The position numbers were made by a program, and so were the translations under genes. A DNA stretch of 5,209 nt from JANXLS01 sp038227045 (GTDB lineage Bacteria; Planctomycetota; SZUA-567; H5-PLA8): assembly GCA_038227045.1 (NCBI GenBank), contig JBBRQD010000219.1, forward strand, positions 1 through 5,209, given 5' to 3'. How positions within the stretch are numbered: the first letter of the stretch is position 1; the number at the start of each line of letters is the position of its first letter. The notes under the pieces are model-generated. The model was not told where the DNA came from. It saw only the letters and a program-made list of their open reading frames with translations, and searched no databases. This document shows, one piece after another, positions 1 to 5,087 of this stretch.

Positions 1-1
1 C

Positions 2-130
2 ATGCGCAACGCCATCCTTTCGGTTCTGCGGCAAAACAAAATAAAGAACGTCGCGCGAGCCTTGCGGCGCTTCGCCGCACACCCCGGCGAAGCCATCGCT
101 TTGCTGGCGCGCAAGGCGACGGACTTTTGA
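2..130 (+). CDS. 3' end of an unidentified gene (partial, left edge)
   Basis: A reading frame is open from the left edge to a TGA at 128-130 and gives about 42 residues beginning MRNAILSVLRQNKIKN and ending LLARKATDF. The ATG at position 2 may be internal, because the frame is open to the edge. The peptide is basic and amphipathic, with regularly spaced Leu, Ala and Arg (for example VARALRRFAAHPGEAIALL), as in the helical C-terminal tails of many enzymes. No catalytic motif falls in the visible part, so no function is assigned. It lies 75 bp upstream of the glycosyltransferase on the same strand and could belong to the same transcription unit. Being a chance open frame in GC-rich DNA is the main alternative. 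Confidence 0.5.
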   Translation: MRNAILSVLRQNKIKNVARALRRFAAHPGEAIALLARKATDF

Positions 131-148
131 AAGGCCCTGGCGACCAAT

Positions 149-175
149 CCACTTTCCACTTTCTTCACTTTCCAC
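149..175 (+). repeat. degenerate heptamer repeat, CCACTTT type
   Basis: CCACTTT occurs at 149-155 and 156-162. After a 2-nt slip, TCACTTT follows at 165-171 and then CCAC at 172-175. The tract is pyrimidine-only apart from one A per unit and lies in the gap before the glycosyltransferase. A related array, CCATTTT, sits just after that gene at 933-967. The periodicity is seen directly; its role is unknown. Confidence 0.6.
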
Positions 176-205
176 AGTTGATTTCGGCGATAGGTTTCGT
201 GCTTC

Positions 206-922
206 ATGAATTCTATACATAACGACGAAAAACCACTCGCGGTCTCTATCGCGGTGATGTGTTACAACGAATCTGGAAACCTCCGGCCGATGGTCGAACG
301 GACCGTTAAAACGCTGCGCGGCATGGGCGTTTCATACGAGATTATGATCGTCGACGACGGCTCGAAGGACGGCTCCGCTCCGCTGGCCGACGCGCTCGCG
401 ATGGAATTTCCGGGCGAAGTGCGCGTCCTGCATCACGCCACCAACACGGGCATTGGTTCTGTGCTGATCGACGGCTATCGTCAAACGCGCGGTGAAATTG
501 TGGCGATTTTGCCGGCCGACTTGCAATTCGCGCCCGAAGATTTTCCCGCCGCGTACGCAAAAATGAGCGATGCGGATGTGGTCAATATTCTGCGCGACAC
601 GCGAAAAGATCCGCGCATGAGAAGCCTGATCTCGTTCTTCGACCGTTTTCTCGTGTGGCTGTTTTTCGGCTACAGCACGGCCGATTTGCATTGGGTTAAA
701 GTGTACCGGCGTTCGCTGCTGGAGCGTATCACAATTCAAAGTTCAACGCCGCTGGTGGATACCGAACTGCTCGTCAAATCCAGCCGCCTGAAGGCGCGGA
801 TGGTCGAAGTCGCACTGCCTCACTATCCGCGCGTGAGCGGCAAAAGCCACGGCGCGCCGATCCAAGTGTTGATCAAGACTTTTATCGATTTGTTGAAACT
901 GCGGTGGCGGTTGAAGATTTGA
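206..922 (+). CDS. family 2 glycosyltransferase, soluble polyprenyl-phosphate sugar synthase-like
   Basis: A 238-residue GT-A fold transferase predicted to move a sugar from a nucleotide donor to a lipid-phosphate or glycan acceptor on the cytoplasmic side. Seen: the opening strand with the nucleotide-binding start VMCYNESGN (17-25), VDDGSKDGS (49-57), NTGIGS (80-85), and PADLQ (103-107) where many relatives have a DAD/DxD metal site. Also seen are DLHWVKVYRR (160-169), in the position of the D..CGFK.FRR segment of DPM-type enzymes, and HYPRVSGKSHG (206-216), matching the R..GkS tail motif. There is no C-terminal transmembrane pair, and the length suits soluble dolichol-phosphate-mannose-synthase-like proteins. 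The start at 206 has only a weak AGG (193-194 with flank) about 10 nt upstream. Donor and acceptor cannot be read from the sequence. The convergent sugar acyltransferase supports a surface-polysaccharide setting. Confidence 0.9.
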   Translation: MNSIHNDEKPLAVSIAVMCYNESGNLRPMVERTVKTLRGMGVSYEIMIVDDGSKDGSAPLADALAMEFPGEVRVLHHATNTGIGSVLIDGYRQTRGEIVAILPADLQFAPEDFPAAYAKMSDADVVNILRDTRKDPRMRSLISFFDRFLVWLFFGYSTADLHWVKVYRRSLLERITIQSSTPLVDTELLVKSSRLKARMVEVALPHYPRVSGKSHGAPIQVLIKTFIDLLKLRWRLKI

Positions 923-932
923 ACAGCATTTC

Positions 933-967
933 CCATTTTCCATTTGCCATTTTTTATTTTCCATTTC
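933..967 (+). repeat. five tandem heptamers, CCATTTT type
   Basis: Five consecutive 7-nt units are visible: CCATTTT (933-939), CCATTTG (940-946), CCATTTT (947-953), TTATTTT (954-960) and CCATTTC (961-967). They start 10 bp after the glycosyltransferase stop codon. They resemble the CCACTTT array at 149-175 and, in reverse complement, the AAATGGAAAAT at 992-1002. Short heptanucleotide arrays of this kind are known in several environmental bacteria, but I cannot assign this one to a described family. Confidence 0.7.
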
Positions 968-1003
968 CTTCGGCGATCCGCGCGCTTCAATAAATGGAAA
1001 ATA
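955..1003. terminator. possible bidirectional terminator hairpin between convergent genes
   Basis: Two 12-bp arms, 955-966 and 992-1003, are perfect reverse complements (core ATTTTCCATTT / AAATGGAAAAT) with a 25-nt loop containing GC-rich sequence. It lies between the ends of two convergent genes (922 and 1020), where a shared terminator would be expected. The stem is AT-rich and no clean T-run follows on either strand, so it is not a classical intrinsic terminator. The left arm is also part of the heptamer array, so the symmetry may instead reflect an inverted repeat unit. Confidence 0.35.
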
Positions 1004-1019
1004 GGTCGTCTGCGATTAA

Positions 1020-1514
1020 TTAAGAAGTTGACTTTGGAGAAGCCACACGCGTATCGCCCACGATCTTCGCGGGCACTCCCGCCACAACCGCGAAATCGGG
1101 CACGTCTTTGGTCACCACCGCACCCGCGCCGACGAGCGCGTTTTCGCCGATTTCGATGCCGCACAGGATCGTTGCGTTGCTGCCGATGCTGGCGCGGGCT
1201 TTGACGCGCGTGGGCACGACTTTCCAATCGGCCGCGGATTGCAGGCTGCCGTCGGCGTTGACCGCGCGCGGATGCGGGTCGTTGATGAACATCACACCGT
1301 GTCCAATGAACACGCCATCGTCGATCGTCACGCCCTCGCAGATAAATGTGTGGCTGGATATCTTGCAGTTGCGCCCGATTGCAGCGTTTTTTTGAATTTC
1401 GACGAACGTGCCGATCTTCGTGCCGTCGCCGATCGAACAGCCGTACAGGTTGACCAGATCCGGGTGAAAAATAAGCGCGCCTGCGCCGAGTTTTACATCG
1501 TTTGAAATGGGCAT
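1020..1514 (-). CDS. left-handed beta-helix sugar O/N-acyltransferase (WbpD/WlbB/WxcM-N-like)
   Basis: A 164-residue hexapeptide-repeat protein predicted to transfer an acetyl or acyl group from acyl-CoA to an amino sugar nucleotide, acting as a cytosolic trimer. Imperfect [LIV]-G-x-x hexads run almost throughout: SIGDGTKIG (27-35), AIGRNCKIS (45-53), TIDDGVFIGHG (63-73), SIGSNATILCG (109-119) and EIGENALVGAGA (121-132). The insert after the helix start, VMFINDPHPRA (74-84), with Asn78, closely resembles the substrate loop of WbpD/WlbB-type N-acetyltransferases (UDP-2,3-diamino sugar acids) and of WxcM-N/QdtC-like enzymes. The end VVAGVPAKIVG (143-153) is the usual coenzyme A-binding tail. 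The partner dehydrogenase and aminotransferase are not in this window, so the exact sugar is unresolved. GGA lies about 8 nt before the ATG. It is transcribed toward the glycosyltransferase and seems to have its own promoter at 1601-1629. Confidence 0.92.
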   Translation of the reverse strand: MPISNDVKLGAGALIFHPDLVNLYGCSIGDGTKIGTFVEIQKNAAIGRNCKISSHTFICEGVTIDDGVFIGHGVMFINDPHPRAVNADGSLQSAADWKVVPTRVKARASIGSNATILCGIEIGENALVGAGAVVTKDVPDFAVVAGVPAKIVGDTRVASPKSTS

Positions 1515-1600
1515 TCAATCGTTCCGCAAGAAAATCGGGGAAATAATAAGGAGTGTTGAATCGCGCAAAACCACGGCGTTCCGCATTCCTCGTGCGTCAT

Positions 1601-1629
1601 TCTATAGTCGAAACGCAAGCGAATGACAA
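1601..1629 (-). promoter_or_regulatory. sigma70-like promoter for the sugar acyltransferase
   Basis: On the minus strand TTGTCA (complement of 1624-1629) and TATAGA (complement of 1601-1606) are separated by exactly 17 nt. Transcription would start near 1594 and leave an untranslated leader of roughly 80 nt before the ATG at 1514. The -35 matches the consensus at 5 of 6 positions and the -10 at 4 of 6. It lies just past the end of the response regulator gene, so the acyltransferase need not depend on readthrough from it. Confidence 0.5.
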
Positions 1630-1639
1630 GCGTTCGAAG

Positions 1640-2065
1640 CTACATTGCCGCGTCGGATTTTTTCTCGCCGGACACCAATTCGCGAATCTTTTTCAACAGC
1701 TCGAAAATCTCATAGGGCTTCGCGAAAAATGCGGACGCGCCGTCTTTCGCGAATTGTTCCCGGTCTTTTTCAGATGCGAATGCGGACACAATGACCATCG
1801 GCGTCGTGACCGGAGGGGATTTGATGCGACAGAACTTCAGCACCGTACCGCCATTCAAGCCAGGCATGCGCACATCCATGATCGCGGCGGCATAATTCTT
1901 CCCGCTTAAACGGCGCAACGCCACATCGCCGCTGAACACGGCCTCAACGGAATACCCGTCTCTTTCCAGACATTCACGCAGGAGATCGGATTGGTCGGGG
2001 TCGTCTTCGGCAACCAGTACGCGGGGTTTCAGAGGGTGGGAAATGTCTTCTGTAATCAGGCGCAT
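1640..2065 (-). CDS. single-domain response regulator (CheY-like receiver)
   Basis: A 141-residue protein that is essentially one REC domain, predicted to be phosphorylated by a histidine kinase and to act through protein contacts. Seen, numbered from this start: the acidic pair in VAEDD (Asp21, Asp22), the phospho-acceptor Asp64 in IMDVRMPGLNG, the switch Ser94 in VIVSAF, and the conserved Lys116 in FAKPYE. There is no DNA-binding or enzymatic output domain, and the chain ends about 14 residues after the last helix. An in-frame ATG at 2098 would add 11 residues and follows directly on an in-frame TAA. I prefer 2065 because GGGA lies 9 nt upstream, whereas 2098 has no ribosome-binding sequence. 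No histidine kinase is present in the window. It is divergent from the XRE-S24 gene and shares a 317-bp intergenic region with it. Confidence 0.92.
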   Translation of the reverse strand: MRLITEDISHPLKPRVLVAEDDPDQSDLLRECLERDGYSVEAVFSGDVALRRLSGKNYAAAIMDVRMPGLNGGTVLKFCRIKSPPVTTPMVIVSAFASEKDREQFAKDGASAFFAKPYEIFELLKKIRELVSGEKKSDAAM

Positions 2066-2181
2066 TTTGACGATTCCCGAATTTCGGCGAAAGCGCATTT
2101 AGCGATGGAGCGTGACAACACCCTCCGAACGAAAAATTCCCTCCACTCAAGACCAGCATACCACATTTATATTCGCATGTC

Positions 2182-2206
2182 TGGATTCAACTGGGCGCTG
2201 AGTCCA
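2182..2206. repeat. inverted repeat in the response regulator upstream region
   Basis: TGGATTCA (2182-2189) and TGAGTCCA (2199-2206) pair over 8 positions with one G-T wobble and a 9-nt GC-rich loop. No T-run follows on either strand. It lies more than 110 bp upstream of the response regulator start and could be an operator or a leader hairpin. Confidence 0.4.
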
Positions 2207-2224
2207 TTCAGTTCGAATAATTTT

Positions 2225-2302
2225 ATGCACAATCAGTTATGTGGAAATAAGCTATGCACATATACAATATATGTTTAAAAAACTATAAGGCTCATTGTGC
2301 AT
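2225..2302. repeat. inverted pair of ATGCACAAT boxes around a central palindrome
   Basis: ATGCACAATCAG at 2225-2236 and the reverse complement of 2291-2302 (ATGCACAATGAG) match at 11 of 12 positions, with 54 nt between them. A shorter copy, ATGCACATA, lies at 2254-2262. The centre of the pair (about 2263.5) nearly coincides with the centre of the palindrome ACATATA-caa-TATATGT at 2258-2274. This layout suits cooperative binding of a dimeric regulator, most simply the XRE-S24 protein encoded just downstream. Confidence 0.5.
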
Positions 2303-2318
2303 TCTTTTTCTAACATTC

Positions 2319-2347
2319 AAGACAAGTATATTTCCCTTTTGCATAAT
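2319..2347 (+). promoter_or_regulatory. sigma70-like promoter for the XRE-S24 regulator
   Basis: AAGACA at 2319-2324 and CATAAT at 2342-2347 are 17 nt apart, matching the consensus at 4 and 5 of 6 positions. Transcription would begin near 2354, leaving about 29 nt of leader that contains the strong ribosome-binding site at 2367-2373. This would put the ATG at 2359 only about 5 nt from the transcript end and so supports the start at 2383. Confidence 0.45.
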
Positions 2348-2366
2348 TATAGAATATTATGCCGTC

Positions 2367-2373
2367 AGGAGGT
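2367..2373 (+). promoter_or_regulatory. strong ribosome-binding site fixing the XRE-S24 start
   Basis: AGGAGGT lies 9 nt before the ATG at 2383. It falls downstream of the alternative ATG at 2359, which has no such sequence in front of it. The site therefore decides for the shorter, 238-residue product. Confidence 0.85.
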
Positions 2374-2382
2374 ATTAGGCGA

Positions 2383-3099
2383 ATGTCACTGGCACCTATT
2401 CATCGATATATTGGGCGAATTATTCATTTGATCCGCAAAGAGAAGGGCATGCGGCAATCGGAACTTGCTTCCCTTACAGGACTTAAGCAGCCGAATCTGT
2501 CACGGATCGAGAACGGCTTGGTTTCGCCCCGGCAAATCACGCTGGAAAAGATCGCACGTGCGTTGGGCGTGGAAGTCGGCGTCTTTTACAGCGAAAGCAA
2601 GGTGCAGGAAGTCGAACGCAAGTGGGCCGCGTCGCTCGGACCCAAACATGCCGCATTGATGTTGGCCGGAAAACTAGCGCCCGTACCGTTGATCACCACC
2701 GCGGCCGGATACCCCAATCAGATTTCCGAATTGGGCGAACCGGAAGGTGCGATGGAACTGGTGCTTCAGTTTCCGCCATTGAACGGCGAATCCGAACACA
2801 GCCAGCGTTTCGCCATGCGCGTTCACGGCGATTCCATGCACGCCAGCGGCATCGCCGACGATTTTCGCCCTGGCGAAGTTGTGGTATTCTCCAGTGGTTT
2901 CGAAGTGAATTCCGGCGACTTCGCCTTTGTCATGACTCACGATGCGGGCACGTTTCGGAAAGTTCAATTTAACGGATCGAACGATCTGAAACTGCTGCCG
3001 TTAAACCCGAATTATCCCGAGAATACCGTCCTTAAATCGGATATTCGGCAGATGTGGAAATTGGTGCGTCACGTTCGGGAATGTGTCGCAGTGAATTGA
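2383..3099 (+). CDS. XRE-family HTH repressor with C-terminal S24/LexA-like domain
   Basis: A 238-residue cytoplasmic DNA-binding regulator built like phage CI and LexA-type repressors. The HTH domain spans about 9-70, with MRQSELASLTGLKQPNLSRI and the recognition helix around KQPNLSRIENG (35-45). A linker follows, carrying ITTAAGYP with the Ala108-Gly109 pair where related proteins self-cleave. The S24 fold then shows RVHGDSM with nucleophile-position Ser151, RPGEVVVF, and SGDFAFVMTHDAGTFRKV, and ends LLPLNPNYPE. An ungapped comparison with LexA (GQVVVARIDDEVTVKRL) puts Arg192 at the catalytic lysine, with Lys193 one place later, so self-cleavage is uncertain. The start at 2383 is chosen for its AGGAGGT; the ATG at 2359 would add 8 residues. 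It is divergent from a response regulator and 165 bp upstream of a diguanylate cyclase on the same strand. No phage genes are adjacent, so it is more likely a chromosomal regulator than a prophage repressor. Confidence 0.92.
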   Translation: MSLAPIHRYIGRIIHLIRKEKGMRQSELASLTGLKQPNLSRIENGLVSPRQITLEKIARALGVEVGVFYSESKVQEVERKWAASLGPKHAALMLAGKLAPVPLITTAAGYPNQISELGEPEGAMELVLQFPPLNGESEHSQRFAMRVHGDSMHASGIADDFRPGEVVVFSSGFEVNSGDFAFVMTHDAGTFRKVQFNGSNDLKLLPLNPNYPENTVLKSDIRQMWKLVRHVRECVAVN

Positions 3100-3264
3100 A
3101 GAAGTGAACGGGCTGAAAAGGAGTCGATGGATCGAAAGAACTTCTCTTATTTAGAGCTTATTTAAATTGCAGTTTTGTAAGACTATTTTTTAATTTAAAG
3201 TAACGAAACTGCGTGAATTGAACATTATGTATTAGATATAAGCCTATAGGTAATATATTTTATC
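3100..3264 (+). promoter_or_regulatory. AT-rich leader region upstream of the diguanylate cyclase
   Basis: This gap contains two interleaved inverted repeats: TTTAAATT (3161-3168) with AATTTAAA (3192-3199), and GCAGTTTTGT (3169-3178) with ACGAAACTGC (3203-3212, one wobble). A 12-codon mini-ORF (3127-3165, MDRKNFSYLELI) follows an AAGGAG placed only 3 nt from its ATG. The palindrome CCTATAGG (3243-3250) lies inside a 26-bp imperfect dyad (3230-3255). No good -35/-10 pair and no intrinsic terminator for the upstream gene were found. The cyclase may be transcribed from here or by readthrough. Confidence 0.45.
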
Positions 3265-5034
3265 ATGGATGAATTTTACGACTTTACCGCCAAGCTCGCC
3301 AGGTGCGTGGACACGGCTGATTTGTCTCCCGACGATGCGTTGAAATTAAAAAAGCGCCTCGAACAAGTTGCGCTTGAACACGTCTTTTTTAAAACACTCT
3401 TCGACACCTTGCCCGACCCCGCGTTCTTGAAGGACGCTGAAGGCCACTATGTGTGCGTAAACAAGGCGGCCGCTCGTTGGTTGGGCGTTAAAAAACCCAC
3501 CGATTTGATTGGGATGGGGGCACAAGAAATATTCGACAGGGATCATGCCGAGATTATCACGTCGGAAGATCAAGCCATATTTCTGACCGGCAAGCCGGTG
3601 CTCGAAAAATCCGAGATTTGCAAATGCAGCGACGGCTCAGGCTTCTGGGTCTCCATCAGCAAAGTGCCGGTGCTCGACGCCGCCGGCAGGATCACGCATA
3701 TCGCCGGCTACCGCCGCAAGATCACGGAGCACAAAACGACCGAAGATTACTTATGCGACGCGCGCTGCATTCTCTGGACCGCGCGCGTCCAGAAAACCGG
3801 CAAGGAATTCAAGTGGCAGGTCACCGTCGTTTCATCGCGCATTGCGCGGCTGGAACTGGGGCTTTGCGCGGAAAGCAACGATCTATGGGGCGGGCTGGCC
3901 AGTCCCGAGGAAACCCGGCGTATGAACGAGATCGCGCTCCAGGCGCTGCGCCGCAACGCGTCCGGCTACGAAAACGAATTTGTGATCAAAGGGCTGGACG
4001 GTTCCGCAAGGCATCTGCGCGAAGTCGTCCGCATCACTCCCGTCTCGACGACCGAATGGGATCTGGTCGGCGTCGCCATGGACGTCACGGAACAGGAGCA
4101 GGCCGAGCAGGAACTGCAAAAATCCCTCTCGATCGTCAGCGCCACGGTCGAATCCACCGAGGATGGCGTGCTGGTAGTCAACAGAGAAAGCGAGATCGTC
4201 TTTTTCAACAGCCGCTTTGCCGAAATGTGGGGGATTCCCGAGCAGGTCATCCTCTCGTGCGACGATTCCAAGGCGCTCGACTTCGCAATGAATTTGCTTG
4301 TCGATCCCGACGCCTTCGCCAAAAGAGTCCAGGAAGCCTACGCACAGCCCGACTCCGTTTTTTACGACATCTTGAAATTCAAAGACGGCCGGGTCTTTGA
4401 ACGCTACTCACACCCGCAGCGCACCGGCGGAGAAAGTTCCGGTCGCGTCTGGGTTTTCCGCGACATCAGCAAACGCGCGCGCATGGAGGAGCAGTTGGCC
4501 GCAGCCAACGCGCGGCTGATCAAACTGGTCAAGGAAGACGCGCTCACCGGACTGCTCAACCGCCGCACCGTGCTTGAGTCGGCGGAGCTTGAATGGTCGC
4601 GCTGGCTGCGCACCCACAAGCCGTTCTCCGTCTTGCTGATCGACATCGACAATTTCAAGAAAATCAACGACCGTTTCGGGCACCTCACCGGTGATCATGC
4701 GCTGCGCTTGATCGCGGACTCGCTCAAGGCCAGTCTGCGCGGTCTGGACATGGTCGGACGGTACGGCGGCGAAGAGTTCATTGTAATCCTGTCCGAAACG
4801 CCCTTGGAAGGCGCGACCGTCGTGGCGGAAAAAATGCTCGGCGCCATTCGCAAGTTGACTCTGACGGCCGAAACGGAAAGCGTTCCGTTGACCGCCAGCA
4901 TTGGCGTGGTCGCGGCGGCGGCTCACGATAAAGACATCGACGCCCTGATTCACCGCGCCGATCTCGCCATGTACGGCGCGAAACGCGGCGGAAAGAACGC
5001 CGTCATGACGCGGGATGACGCGCAGCCGGTGTGA
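3265..5034 (+). CDS. PAS-PAS-PAS-GGDEF diguanylate cyclase
   Basis: A 589-residue protein predicted to make cyclic di-GMP from two GTP. A short helical N-terminus (1-39) leads into PAS1 (about 40-155, with LFDTLPDPAFLKDAEGHYVC and the PAC end RRKITEHK), PAS2 (about 160-280, beginning CILWTARV and ending DVTEQEQAE) and PAS3 (about 290-405, with ESTEDGVLVVNRE and the PAC end RDISKRAR). A short coiled coil (MEEQLAAANARLIKL) joins the GGDEF domain (about 420-580). Catalytic features are intact: DALTGLLNRR (425-434), DIDNFKKINDRFGH (460-473) with metal-site Asp460, and GGEEF (501-505). Arg492-x-x-Asp495 lies five residues before GGEEF, the canonical product-inhibition I-site. There is no signal peptide, membrane segment or EAL domain, so it is a soluble, PAS-regulated cyclase; ligands are unknown. 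The only start is at 3265, with a weak AGG 14 nt upstream. Confidence 0.96.
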   Translation: MDEFYDFTAKLARCVDTADLSPDDALKLKKRLEQVALEHVFFKTLFDTLPDPAFLKDAEGHYVCVNKAAARWLGVKKPTDLIGMGAQEIFDRDHAEIITSEDQAIFLTGKPVLEKSEICKCSDGSGFWVSISKVPVLDAAGRITHIAGYRRKITEHKTTEDYLCDARCILWTARVQKTGKEFKWQVTVVSSRIARLELGLCAESNDLWGGLASPEETRRMNEIALQALRRNASGYENEFVIKGLDGSARHLREVVRITPVSTTEWDLVGVAMDVTEQEQAEQELQKSLSIVSATVESTEDGVLVVNRESEIVFFNSRFAEMWGIPEQVILSCDDSKALDFAMNLLVDPDAFAKRVQEAYAQPDSVFYDILKFKDGRVFERYSHPQRTGGESSGRVWVFRDISKRARMEEQLAAANARLIKLVKEDALTGLLNRRTVLESAELEWSRWLRTHKPFSVLLIDIDNFKKINDRFGHLTGDHALRLIADSLKASLRGLDMVGRYGGEEFIVILSETPLEGATVVAEKMLGAIRKLTLTAETESVPLTASIGVVAAAAHDKDIDALIHRADLAMYGAKRGGKNAVMTRDDAQPV

Positions 5035-5087
5035 ATTCAACGTCAAACTTAATCGCAAATGAGCGCAAATTATTGACCCGCGCGTTT

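Larger units (their letters stand above)
2066..2382. promoter_or_regulatory. 317-bp divergent regulatory region, AT-rich, rich in dyad symmetry
   Basis: This gap separates the divergent response regulator and XRE-S24 genes and holds no convincing gene. Base composition changes sharply near 2215, where GC-rich DNA gives way to AT-rich DNA up to the repressor start. Features seen are a hairpin at 2182-2206, an inverted pair of ATGCACAAT-type boxes at 2225-2236 and 2291-2302, a third related box (ATGCACATA) at 2254-2262, and a 17-bp palindrome at 2258-2274. A possible minus-strand promoter for the response regulator (CAGACA, 17 nt, TATGCT with an upstream TG) lies around 2150-2180, but it is weak. 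Autoregulation by the XRE protein is a family expectation, not something seen. Confidence 0.55.

Noticed and set aside
823..1518. 231-residue minus-strand open frame
   Set aside because: It overlaps the acyltransferase in another frame and part of the glycosyltransferase; its composition is Arg-rich and low in complexity, with no motif.
1553..1909. plus-strand frame preceded by AAGGAG and starting at TTG
   Set aside because: It runs opposite the response regulator, which carries all REC signature residues; the ribosome-site-like sequence is probably chance.
2383..3099. prophage lysogeny region based on the CI-like repressor
   Set aside because: No integrase, Cro, attachment-site repeats or phage structural genes are seen; the neighbours are ordinary signalling genes.
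3618..4400. 260-residue plus-strand open frame
   Set aside because: It is a +1 shadow inside the PAS region of the cyclase, and its Arg-rich translation has no domain.
5054..5070. direct repeat of CGCAAAT
   Set aside because: Two 7-nt copies 10 bp apart, with no further copies; not distinguishable from chance.
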